NCBI GenBank assembly: GCA_015680685.1
Contig: MNCI01033465.1
Span: forward strand, 381,079-445,078
Source of the DNA: Gnetum montanum
Lineage: Eukaryota; Streptophyta; Gnetopsida; Gnetales; Gnetaceae
Direction of reading: 5' to 3'
Length of the DNA stretch: 64,000 bases
Shown here: positions 43,627 through 54,830 of the stretch, in pieces
Numbering within the stretch: position 1 is the first letter of the stretch
How the letters are laid out: every line of letters starts with the position of its first letter
Made by a program: the position numbers and the translations under genes
The notes under the pieces: generated by a model
Database searches by the model: none
Seen by the model: the letters and a program-made list of their open reading frames with translations, nothing else
Told to the model about the DNA's origin: nothing

Positions 43627-44915
43627 TGAAACACTACAAAATTTCAAATCTTGGTGTCTTGACTGCAAATTTGGCTAAGTGTCAAAATGGTGGCACTTTG
43701 CCCAAATTTTTCTAAGTGTTAAGTGTAATCAGCTCTAACTACAAGATTTGCAAAAATTTTCTAAGTATTAGAATCATAGAACTTTCTACAAATTTTCCTA
43801 AGTGCAAGGACCATTCTCTACACTGTAGTAGAGCATAATTAGCTTCAACAACCAATCTTCTGCAATTTTGGCTAAGTGTTCGAACAAGGTCAAAATCTAC
43901 AAAATTTTCTAAGTCTTGTGCTACGCTCTACATTGTACCTACTACACTTGAGAGCGTAGCAAGCATAGCCAACAAACAAATGGTTATTTTTGCATAATTT
44001 CTGTAATTGATGTGCTACACTCAGCACCATAGCGTAGCATAGCAAACACACAAATGGTTAATTTTGCAGAATTTTTCTAACTATTGTGTTGCTATGCTCA
44101 CTACTATAGCTACTACACTTTCCACTATACTTGTTATGCTCTTCCCACCTATCACACTACCACGTGTTTCATAATCCACATTTTGGGCTAACCCTGGTCC
44201 TATAAATACCCTTGGACCCCCAACATTTTAGGGGTTAGCAATTGGCACTTTCATTTGGCATTTGGCATCTTGGCATCTTGGCACTTAGCTCCATGGGCAA
44301 ACAAGATCCAGAGCACAGCACACTAGTAGAGAGGCATAGCTACATCGCACGGTACACCGTGGCCCCATTGTAGCCTTGCAAAACACTACATGGTACACAA
44401 AGCAGCCAACCCAATAAGCACGGTTCATCATAGCCAACTCCAAACTTCATGACCCGACACCACTGAGACTATGACTATGCTCCCACTGTACTTGTTGTAC
44501 ACTGTGTACCTTGTAAGACCCTTTTGGAGTTAACTACGCTCCCATTTGGGGTGGTATTCCATTTCTCTCTCTTGTTTCTAGCATTTTTCTTGATCTTTTT
44601 TGCACTTTTTCATGCATCGTCATGTGGTACTACACTCGAGCGATAGTCTCCACAGGTTGACAACCTCATTTCGATCAAAACCCTTTGCTATGCTTGCCCC
44701 CATTCTGTGGCTACACTCTACACTTAGCATCATAAAACACCACTTTGACACTTAGCTCCACCTTGGTTACAATCGACAAAGTCTTTATTCGATAAACAAG
44801 ATCATTTAAAGCAATTCACCTCTATTTCTACTGAGGCCCTTGCACGAAGGCGAGGTTAGGTTGTACCCTCATGAACCCCTAAATGTTTCAGCCACCAATG
44901 TTCTTGATCATTATA
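43627..44915 (+). repeat. LTR shared by elements C (3') and D (5')
   Basis: 1289 bp from tgaaacactac to gatcattata. It follows a polypurine tract, as a 3' LTR should, and is followed by a primer-binding site and internal sequence, as a 5' LTR should. U3 has the repeated ctaagtgtt / ctacgctc / gagcgtagc pattern. TATA box at 44201-44207. Confidence 0.85.
44201..44207 (+). promoter_or_regulatory. TATA box of the C/D LTR
   Basis: cctataaataccc, with attttaggggttagcaattg about 25 bases downstream, as in the other family LTRs. Confidence 0.7.
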
Positions 44916-44920
44916 GTTTT

Positions 44921-44938
44921 TGGCACTAGAAGGAGGGC
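44921..44938 (+). other. Primer-binding site of element D
   Basis: tggcactagaaggagggc follows the LTR end by five bases and matches copies B and C. Confidence 0.6.
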
Positions 44939-45009
44939 ATCACCATTTCCTTCTACATTTTCTAATTGTTGTTCCACATGATCTCTTCACCACTGGTTGG
45001 TGTAGATTG

Positions 45010-46073
45010 GACCCCATCATTAGTGTAGCATACCATCACAAATGCCTCTGATGGAACCTTTTGTCATTGAGGTGCCCTAACCTAACATAACTCAACCAAG
45101 CGTAACCAAACCAACCACACAATGACCTCCTATGGTGGCTAATGCTACTGCCTCTTTCTCACAACCAACAGTTAAGAACCAGAAACCCTTAACCAAGCAA
45201 AGGAAGAAGCATAAGCAAAAGCCTAGTAACAATAGTGACAAGTAGATGGAGGCATAAAAACTATACCCATGTCCTCCTCTACCCAACACACTCCAACCAA
45301 CAAGCCACAAGAAGATACCAAAATCCATAACCAAAAGAATGAGGAAAAGCTCCAATGACCACAAACTAAAACCAAAGTTCACATTTTGGGGCACATAAAG
45401 GAAGTGAAACACAATTGGGGTGACAAGTGCATGACCAACAATAAAAACTTCCTCAATGTGATGGATCAAACAGGAAATTCCTCAAGCAGAAGAACACAAC
45501 ACTAAGCTTGTATGACCTAATCATGACTTCTACCACATATTATGAGGTGCTAGTCAAAATGTTCACTTCCATCCCTGATAGTGAGGACATCCTCATTAAC
45601 AATAAATCCATCCATGCCATGATGGTTCCTCCCTCACCAAGGGGGAAGTCAACACCCCTAGTAGTTCATGATAACAAAATCAAGGTTAATTCCCAAAATG
45701 ATGAAGAATCTAGGACCCCTCTATTCATAACCATACGTGTAGGGTAGTTTAAAGTGTATCGAGTGCATGTAGATGATGAGGTTGCAACTAACATTATCCC
45801 ATGCACCATCATTAAGCGACTAAGTTTGATAGAGTAAATATAACATACATCAATAGCTACCCTCATGTCTTTTAATGAATCTAGGATGGCAATCAAGGGA
45901 TTCATCTCCTTGGATTTCGTGATAGGGGAGCAATTCCCCATAATTTCCAATTTCCTAGTGATGGAGGAGACACCAAGATAAAACCTTATCCTAGGAAGAT
46001 TATGATTGGCTCAATTATGGGCTATGTCCTTACCCATCCATCAAGACATTCACCTTCTAATAAAGCATCAAAG
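45010..46073 (+). pseudogene. Element D: gag deleted, protease region kept
   Basis: After about 90 bp of leader the sequence jumps at about 45015 to the late gag region. 45508-45747 reads MYDLIMTSTTYYEVLVKMFT, equivalent to the stretch before the protease in element C. A protease relic follows with VYRVHVDDEVATNIIPCTII, where the active-site Gly of DDG has become Glu, and later NLILGRL. It breaks off at 46073 where the Athila LTR begins. A likely continuation is at 59161. Roughly 2.5 kb of gag is missing compared with C. Confidence 0.7.
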
Positions 46074-46199
46074 TGTTGCGTCTATGGATCCTCGTCAACA
46101 TGACCTCATCGACGTGGTGTTGCCCCATCGACAAGGCTGCATTGATGTAGTGTTTACTACATTTATGAGGCCTCGTTGAGGTTGATCCATAATAAAGTC

Positions 46200-46207
46200 T
46201 ATAAATA
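46200..46207 (+). promoter_or_regulatory. TATA box of the element E-F 5' LTR
   Basis: gtctataaatatagtgctc, matched by gtctataaatacaatgctt at 58407 in the other LTR. Confidence 0.65.
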
Positions 46208-46351
46208 TAGTGCTCTCGTTGTGTAAAAGAAAGAGGTTTTTCATTAGCTTAGCGAAGGTCTTGTAGTTTGTTCATTTTAGAGTTAGAATATTTTTTGAGT
46301 GTCCAGATTCAGAAAGTGTATTGATCTTTAGTTAAGCACTGATGTACCTAA

Positions 46352-48045
46352 TGAAACACCACCAAATTTTGGCTCCTGGGTCCTAGCTGCAAATTTTTCT
46401 AAGTATCAAAACTTGACAAATTTTATCTAAGTGTTGAGACTACACTCCCCACTACTGGGACTACACTCCAAAGCGTAGTCAGTGTAGTTAACACTAATAA
46501 TCTATATTAGCAAAATTCTTCTAAGTGTCAACAACAATTGAAAAATTTTCTAAGTGTCTTGACTATGCTCTCCTTGTCAAGACTATGCTTCAAAGCATAG
46601 TCAACATAGTCAGCACTGAAACAACCAGTTTTGCAAATTTTCCTAAGTGTCAAGTCAAAGGCCGCTGAACATGGTTGGCATGGAAGAAATAGTTTAGCAA
46701 ATTTTCTAACTCCTAAGCCTATGCTCCCAACTATGCTCTAAAGCGTATTTAGCGTAGTCTGCATGAGCACACCATTTTTTACTAGTTTTTTTAAGTGTTA
46801 GGGCTACGCTCTGACCTCTAGAACTATGCTCTAGAGCATAGTTAGCGTAGTCTGCATTGGAACTTAATTTTTTGCAAAATTTACCTAACTCCTAGGGTTA
46901 CACTCTATAGTGTAGTCAGGGTAGTCCACCAAAACTACCTCTAGAAGCCTTTAGAACTTAGCACCATTCTACATCTCAGCCTCAATATTCCTTCAGCAAG
47001 CAAGATCAGCAAGTTTTGTCTCTTTTGCATCCCCCATTTGCCCCCAAATTGTACCTACACTTGACACCACTAAAGAAAGTGGGTAGTGTATTCTCCAAAA
47101 CTGCACTATTTTCAAGTATATTGTAGTTTGTTTAGCACTCGCACATGCAATATCAGTAGCATAGTCACAAATTGGTAGTCTCACAAGGTCCATTAGGGCA
47201 TACCAACAAAACACCATTTTGCTTCAATGGGATCATAGTTGGCATTAGCATAGTCCCAACTACCCCTCTGCCATGTGGCGCTCAATCCGTGACTCATGCT
47301 AACCCTTGTCCTATAAATACCCTAACATTCGACATTCTAGGGGTTGGAAAACCTAAAGCAAGGTTGGCATTTTGGCATTTCGGGTGGCATATTGAAGCAA
47401 TCACTTGGCACCCTCAGCATTTGACAAACTCAAGCACACTTAACATTTTGGGTAGACACCATTGCACACCACCACGTCACTATTGTACACTACCCAGTAC
47501 ATCGTACACCACCGTAACTTGTAGGACACTACAGTAGCCAACCTAATAGGCCCAAACTTCATGATAAACATCAGTTCTTCATAGCCAGAGACCCTAGGAC
47601 TGTGGCTATGCTACCCACTATGCCTATTTGTACACTGTGTATCTCCTAAACTTTTCTTTATAGTTAACTATGCTCCCCTTGTTTGGGATGGTGCCTTTCT
47701 CTCTTGCTCACATTTTATGTATTTTCGCATCTTCTCCTACATCTTAGCATTCTAGTCATGATTTTCATTGTTTAACCACATATTCACACATTTGCACCCT
47801 CATTTTCATGCCTAAAACCTCTACTACGCTCACACCCATGGGCACTACAGACATCGCAAAATACCATGTCCCCCTTTAACACTCATTTCATCATAACACC
47901 CATAAGTCCTAGTTTAATTGATAAGACCATTCTGGGCATCCCACCTCGATTCCTAGCAGGCCCTCATATAGAAGCAATGTCAAGGCTATGTGACCGCGGA
48001 CCTCTCAAAGTCTCGTTCTAGCCTTTAATGTTTTTGGTTGCTACA
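46352..48045 (+). mobile_element. Solo LTR of the gag-protease family, nested in an Athila LTR
   Basis: 1694 bp starting tgaaacaccaccaaatttt and ending ggttgctaca (TG...CA). The flanks are cctaa (46347-46351) and tctaa (48046-48050), a 5-bp target duplication with one change. It shows the family's U3 hairpin phrases (ctaagtgt, actacgct, gcgtagtc) and its TATA box (47312-47318). It also carries the ctaggggttgg leader. No internal region is present, so LTR-LTR recombination has removed it. It is about 400 bp longer than its relatives. Confidence 0.85.
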
Positions 48046-48593
48046 TCTAAGCACAATAGTGTGAACAACAGTAAAGATAAGTCTTTTGATCAAACCTTGT
48101 AGCACTTGGAATAGATTAATGATTTATTTATGCATTTAATTTTTTCATTAATTACACAATTAATTAAGATAAGTAAGACTTTAATTGATTAACTAATTAA
48201 GCTAAATAGATTAAACACATAAGTACGACCCCTTCAAGCATAACATACAGCATTTGGTAATGCCAACAATGCTTAACGCTTGGTAACCCAAAAGTGTTGT
48301 ATGTATTCATGATGTGTATGGAAAGTGGGACCAAATTTTTATGTTAGGATAGTTAGTTATTAATTAGCAATTAGATTAGTTAAATTGGTTAATAAATTTA
48401 GTTTCAAATTGTTCTCAATCGTAGGTGAATAAAATATAAAATAATAAAAATCATGTGCCCCGATTACACTTAACCATACAACTAAACTTCACAAGTGTAG
48501 TTGGGAACTTAAGGTCCACAGAATTTGACCAAACTATGCATGAATGCTTGTAATTCGTATGGTTGGATGTAGAGTATACTCGTTGCTCATCAT

Positions 48594-48613
48594 TGGCGCC
48601 ATTACTAGGGATC
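48594..48613 (+). other. Primer-binding site of element E-F, tRNA-Asp type
   Basis: tggcgccattactagggatc differs from the tRNA-Asp complement tggcgccgttgccggggatc by four transitions and follows the LTR after one base. Confidence 0.75.
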
Positions 48614-48755
48614 TTTAGTTTATTGCGTGTGCTATCTAGGACTTAGTGAAAAATTATTTAACATCATTGGAACAAATCCTAAAGTCATATCATACATTAG
48701 AATAACTACATCAATTATAAGAAAGCACATTGCATTTCTTATCTTCTAATACAAG

Positions 48756-51230
48756 ATGTCTTCTTCTCACAAGAGTGATTCTTCACCCAAGTTTGACAAA
48801 GTAAATTAGTAGGTGCCTTAGCAATACAAAGTGATATATGCTCATCCTAATGAGTATGTATCCAATTTCACTTGTGTCCTACACCAGGATGAACAACTAC
48901 AATGGTGAGACATAGAGGGCAACATTATCTTGTTGCCTAATTGATCCATTCCTATGATGCTCCACCAAACTCTTATGCATTTGGGCACCCAAGGACTTCA
49001 TGTTGAATATGTAATGTAGGATAGTGACACCAAGGATCATCACCCCATTGATGCACAACATCTAAGGGATTGATAGCTAGAGCAATGTTACAAGTCTAAG
49101 AAGGGGAAGCGGTCCAATGATTTCTCATTCCTAATATACTAAAAAGATGGTGGAGAACCATTATCTTGGGGTTTTTTATACAAAGAGACTCCTCTCTTTG
49201 ACTTTGGTGAAGGAGATTAAAACTAGAACTTGCAATCCACGATACATAATCCTAGTTTTTGCAAGAATGGATCAAAAGAGGGAATTCATGACAAGGATGC
49301 AGGTAAGCAGTGTGATCATGATCATGGTCACAACCATCGAAGAGGGGATAGTAGGCATCATATTGATGGTAGTCCCCCTTCCTCTTCACCTTTTTCATCA
49401 TCTTCTTCCTCTTCTAGCTTCAAATGCAATCGTAGGGGATGCGATCATGATTGAGATGATCGACAAGACCAAGATGATCATAGGGCCCATTAAGTAAGTC
49501 AAGATTCAAGGTGTAGGCATTCAAGAGAGGCCCGTCATCACAAGAGAAGGGGTAGTAAAGGACATCGTAAGCACTAAGTTCATGGCTACAATGAGCCTTT
49601 ACTCACCACTGGAAGCATGCTAAACATCATCGAGGCAGTGAAAATTCTAAGGCACATGAAAGATAGGATGATCAAGCGATTGAATATGAAGTTTGAGTGG
49701 GGATATAACTCTAATCCACAAAATTATTTTCAAGCTTTTCATAATGCCTATTCCTTACAAAATATAGAAAACGATTGGAAAAATCTTAATTTGTTTCCCA
49801 AGACACTCATCAAAGAAGTAAAAAGCTAGTACCAGTCCTTAGAGGTAAAATTAATTCATAAATGGAGTACGATGCTTGAACTATTCAATGATAAGTATCA
49901 AATGTACTCCCAAGTGTCCAATCTGAGAAGGGAGATACAAGGTTGAAAGTAATAAATACATGAGTGCTTGTATGCCACCATGGGCAAATATTATTCCTTA
50001 TTACACTGATGCCCTAGCCATGATTACTCTCAATAGGAACAAATTTGCCACATCATAGATGGACTTTGCTGTAAAACAAGAAGAACTCTTGGGATCTATG
50101 CCTAAGGAAGACTGTCAGAATTAAGAGCCCATTAGATCCAAAGGCTAATCAAGTAGGTAGCAAAAGAAGAAGAAGAGTTTAGGAAACATGAAAGATTAAA
50201 AGAATATAACTAACATCCTTCCATTCGCAAGGGGGAGGTTCGATTTTATGTCAATGAGGAGGAATCACTACTTGATGAGGCAGTGAACTAGAAAACCTTA
50301 TTGATTAGAAATTTTACCTCTAAAATTTTGACTAAGGTAGATCAATTGTAGGACTTTGTGGATAGCATATTTCAAGTTGTTTTGAAAACTGCTAAAGAGT
50401 CTAAAAAAAAGTAGTGATCATGACCATAGGAGGCTAAAGGAAGCTGAACGTGCTAATCAATGGGATAAGGAAAACATTATTGTAGTAGAGGAAGTTACAA
50501 AAATTTAATTAGATGATGGTGGTGAATGTGACATCTACCAATATGAAGATCCTAAGGGATGCTGCCTCATCATGTCACACTTACAAGAGTTTGGGGTGTA
50601 TGCTCTGAATCCACAACTAGCAAAAAGATAAACACCCAAAAGATTAGCTTATCCTCAAGGCAATCCTGGGCAGTTCCATCAACAAAAAAAATATTATCCA
50701 ATTGGAACTCCACCACAACCATACGAGCAATATCAATAGTGGTAATAACCATAGTCATGGGCATTGCCATAGCGAAGGTCATAGTACCCTGATAGATAAC
50801 CATATCTATATGGGTATTACATTCAGCAATCCCTATCTCCACGTGACTCTTATAGTCATGTTTCTCCTTTCCAACATCACTACTATCCTCCTGAATACTA
50901 TAGAACTCATTCTCCACATTTGAGGAGGGATACCACATTTCATCCCTATCCTCCTCTTATTCCTACACCTATTCCTCTACCCTCAATGTAGCTACTACCT
51001 ACTCCATCCATGTAGAGTGTACTTCCAGCCTAGCCATAGCAACACAATAATACCAAGGTCATCAATCTAAAATTGGCTACTCAAATAAGTAGTTTGAAAC
51101 CTCATGCTCATAAAAGATCATTTTTCTAACCAAATATCCCTACTAAGCCCTCACAGACTCTAGCGGATGGTCATCGTACTCCTTCCTCATCCTCTACAAT
51201 CCATTCCATCATGAACCCTTCAAACCAAAT
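48756..51230 (+). pseudogene. Gag of Athila element E-F
   Basis: The ATG at 48756 starts MSSSHKSDSSPKFDKVN. Relics of the N-terminal half include SKEGIHDKDAGKQCDHDHGH and a Ser run PPSSSPFSSSSSSSSF near 49390. The core lies near 49617-49829 (NIIEAVKILRHMKDRMIKRL, then YFQAFHNAYSLQNI). The C-terminal half near 50540 gives CDIYQYEDPKG, matching the element A region near 22770. Many stops break it. No clear CCHC zinc knuckle is visible. Confidence 0.7.
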
Positions 51231-51710
51231 GCTGCGCAAAATCCATACTATTATGCTCACTCATGTCTTATTTGATTAGATCCAAGCTAACAACCTTCCT
51301 AGGAAATTAGCTAATCCTGGGAGTCCTCTTATCTATTTACAGATTGTTGGGAATGAACCATGTAAAGCTCTCCTTAATTCAGGTTTTGATGTTAACCTGA
51401 TTTCTCATTAGATGTATACTACTTGAAACCTACTATCTCTCAAGAAGAGCAATATCCAATTAGAATTGACATACCAATCCATTACTATTCCATTGGGATT
51501 GATAGAAGACATTGTGACCACTTTCTATGGGTAGTCTTATCCTACCAATTTTCTAGTAATCAAAGTTGAGAACTATAAGGGGACTTCCCAATCATTATGG
51601 GAAGGGCATCACTAAGCACTATTGATGCAATAATGGGAATCAAAGATCTTTCCTTGGAAATATCTAAGGAAATGCATTTGAAAAGATCGAGTAGGACTGA
51701 GTTTCATGCA
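51230..51710 (+). pseudogene. Aspartic protease of element E-F
   Basis: It reads ANNLPRKLANPGSPLIYLQI, NEPCKALLNSGFDVNLISH and VIKVENYKG, parallel to 22081-21578 of element A. The active-site triplet is NSG rather than DSG. Four stops and a frameshift lie within. Confidence 0.75.
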
Positions 51711-51999
51711 TCCTGTATAACGATACAAGGTATAGCATATATTTCTGCATGCAGGTAGTGTGCACAAGAAGCAGATATTCAAAGGTGTTTGTACACAATA
51801 GCCACAAAATAAGAGGGCACCCAGTGGCTAACTACTAATTTTGAAAGTAACACAATGTGCGTGCAACCTACTAAGAGCTTGACATGCACTTATGTCATAG
51901 ACATGAATGAACTAGAGTAAGTTCATCACCAACTCTCTAATGATGAAAATGATGATAGCAATTGGGAAGAGTTGGAGATCCCTGAGAATTTCAAATAAG

Positions 52000-53520
52000 A
52001 GTTCCTCAAGTTGAAAACTCTACTTGTTGACCCAAAATATGCATTCTTGAAAAATGGCAACTTGGTCAAATTTAATACCAAACTTGCTCCCAAGCAAAAA
52101 GAAAAATTGTTGAAAGTGGTTAACAGATGGCCAATAGCCTTTTCCTAGTCATATCCTAAACTCACTAGAATTGATCCACAAATATGCCAACATCACATTT
52201 ATATTGATCCTTCCATAAAGCTAAGGAAATAACCACAATGGCGGTTAAACCCAAAATTGAAGTAGATCATAAAAGAGGAGATTGAGTAGCTCCTCAATAT
52301 AGGGTTCATCTTCCCCATTGTGAATAGTAAGTAGGTCAACTCACCTATGATAGTGCCAAAGAAAAGTGGTTAATGGTGGGTTTGTATTAACTTCAGGCTA
52401 TTAAACATGGTAATATTCAAAGATCAATTTTTGTTGTCATTCGTTGATCAAGTGTTGGACACCATATCTAGGCATTGCTATTACAATCTTCTGGATGGAT
52501 ATAGTGACTATAACCAACCTAGATTGCATCAAAAGACCATGCCAAAACAACATTCATGATTCCCTAGGAAACCTTTGCATATCGTAAGAGGCCTTTTGGT
52601 CTATGTAATGCTCCTGCCACTTTCCAACACCTGGTCCTAAGCATCCTTCAGCAGCAAATTAGTAGCAAAGTGAAGTCTTTATGGATGACTTCTCCACTTC
52701 TGGTGCTACATCTAAGCAAGCCTTGGACTGCCTTAAGCAAGTACTCAAAATATGTGTGGAAAAAAACCTATGACTCAATTGGCAAAAAAGCCATCTCATG
52801 GTCTAAGAAGGCATTGTATTGGGACATAAAACTTTGTAAGAAGGGATCAAGGTAGACCTCGAAAACATAAGGATCATCCAAGGAATCACCTGTCAACCAA
52901 AAATTGTAAAAGATATTCAATTATTCCTTGGACACAATAGTTACTACCGAAGATTTATATAGAATTTCTCTAAGATGACAAAACTATTGATAGAACTAAC
53001 AAAGATAGATGCTCCATTTGTTTGGACCAAGAAGTGTGATCATGCATTTCAACAACTAAAGGAAAAACTAGTAGAAACTTCAATTCTATGAGCACTAGAT
53101 TTGTTCAAACCATTCCATATCATGATGGATACATCTAATTACACCTTGGGAGTTGTGCTTATGCAGTTGGATGACTGAAAACATCCATATTATATCCACT
53201 ATGCAAGCCGAAGCATTGTGGGTGCATAGCTTAATTACACCACCACAGAGAAAGAACTAATGATGGTGGTGTATGCTCTAGAAATTTTCAAGCACTATGT
53301 GCTTAGATATAAAGTGTTTATTCATACTAACTACAGTGTCATTCGCTTCCTAATGAATAAGTCAATGGTAAGCCCCCATGTCATACAGTGGCTTGTGATC
53401 TCACAGGAATTCGATCTCATGATGGTAAATCGAGAGGGAACTGAGAATGTGGTCACTAACCATCTCTCTCAATTACAATGGGATGAAAAAGAGGAGGAGA
53501 ATCCACTCTCTAATTAATTC
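52000..53520 (+). pseudogene. Reverse transcriptase and RNase H of element E-F
   Basis: RT starts around 52330 with SPMIVPKKSG and WVCINFRLLN. The catalytic EVFMDDFS is at 52672-52695. Downstream come EGIVLGH, FLGHNSYYRRFI near 52925, APFVWTKKCDHAFQQLKEKL near 53015 and FHIMMDTSNYTLGVVLMQLD. RNase H continues to 53517 with KELMMVVYALEIFKHYVLRY, VSPHVIQWLVISQEF and ENVVTNHLSQL. FMDDFS and the closing NHLSQL phrase are the Athila-lineage form. Stops and small indels disable it, but it is the best-preserved pol in the window. Confidence 0.88.
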
Positions 53521-53639
53521 CTAGACAAACACCTCTTCTCTAATGCAATTAATCAATAGATGCTCACAGAATCCAAATGGTATTATGGCATCCTCACTTA
53601 CCTTCTCACTTAGGAAATCCCACAAGATCTAGACTACAG

Positions 53640-54830
53640 AATGAAATAACATTTTCTACATTTGGCTAAGCACTTCATGGAAATCAATGGATACCTTTAC
53701 AAGGTATACACCGATGGTTTGGTTCATTGATGTGTCCCTAATGTGAATCAATTGTGCATTCTCTAGGATGCTCATGAAGGTCCTTGTAGAGGCCATTATG
53801 CAAGGAAACGCATGACCTTAAAAATCCTAATGATAGGATACTGTTGGCCCACAATCTTCAGGAATGCCCACCAATTTGTCTAATCCTATGAATGCTATCA
53901 ACATGATGGTGGAATGACTGCATGAATAGAGGATCCTTAACAATGGATTCAATCACTGGAACCCTTTGACATATGGGGCATAAATTTCATGGGTTCCATC
54001 ACACCCATGTCCAATAGAAAGGCCTATATATTATCATAGCTATTGGCTACTATACCAAATGGGTTGAAGCAGTAGCCATTGCTGACTACACATCATTTAC
54101 TCATCATTTACTACTTATTGATTTGTACAATAGCATATTGTAAATAGTTTTGGGATGCACTAATTTTTGATAATGGAACATAATTCACAAGCACCACTTT
54201 TTGGAAACTCATGTAATGCTTGGGGGTTAAACATAAATTAACAACACTGTATCACCCCCAAGTCAATGGTCAAGTCGAGGTTACTAATAAGGAGATCACA
54301 AAGATTCTAACAAGAACTATTAGCAAATATAGGAGAGATTAGAGCACGAAACTCAATGATGCCTTTTGAACCTACCACTCAACATGGAAACTCCCTATTA
54401 GCTACTCTCCCTGTGAGTCAATGTACGGAAAACTTTCAATGCTCCTTATTCAATCTGAGCTCCATATACTCTCAACAGCCTGTGACCTAGACCTTGACCT
54501 AAGTTTGACATAGAAAAAAAGACTAATCCACCTAAATGTGCTAGATGAAAATCAATTAGTGGCCCTATCCTTGAATCAAGTGCATAAGGCATTCAACAAA
54601 CAATAACATGACCTAAGAATCAGAAGGATCAAACTTCAACCTAGAGATAAGGTCCTCTACTGGAACCCCACACATGTTCCTTAAAAAACCAAATTCCAAA
54701 CATTGTGTGAGGGGCCTTATATAATCAATGAAACCTTTCCTTCTAGGGCCATGATCATATACAAAGTCAAAAGCCCAAACAAGAAGTAGTTGGTCAACAT
54801 TCAATAGGTAAAGCCTTTCCATGAGCCTAA
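53640..54830 (+). pseudogene. Integrase of element E-F
   Basis: The zinc-binding head near 53690-53900 has EINGYLYKVYTDGLVH and GPCRGHYARK-like words. WGINFMGSITPMSNRKAY near 53980 leads into the core, where the first catalytic position reads IGYYTKWV instead of VDYxTKW, so the Asp is lost. The second Asp (LIFDNG) near 54170 and the Glu (NGQVEVTNKEITKIL) near 54270 remain. The C-terminal part runs to about 54830 (MYGKLSMLLI and later KTKFQTLCEGPY-like words). Confidence 0.83.

Larger units (their letters stand above)
46074..48592 (+). repeat. 5' LTR of Athila element E-F, split by a solo LTR
   Basis: It starts tgttgcgtct and ends ctcatca. Left part 46074-46351 and right part 48051-48592 together form about 820 bp that aligns with the LTR at 58283-59160. 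TATA box tataaata at 46200-46207. R-U5 (gagttagaatattttttgag, tgatgtacct) matches the LTRs of element A, but the U3 does not. Confidence 0.85.
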
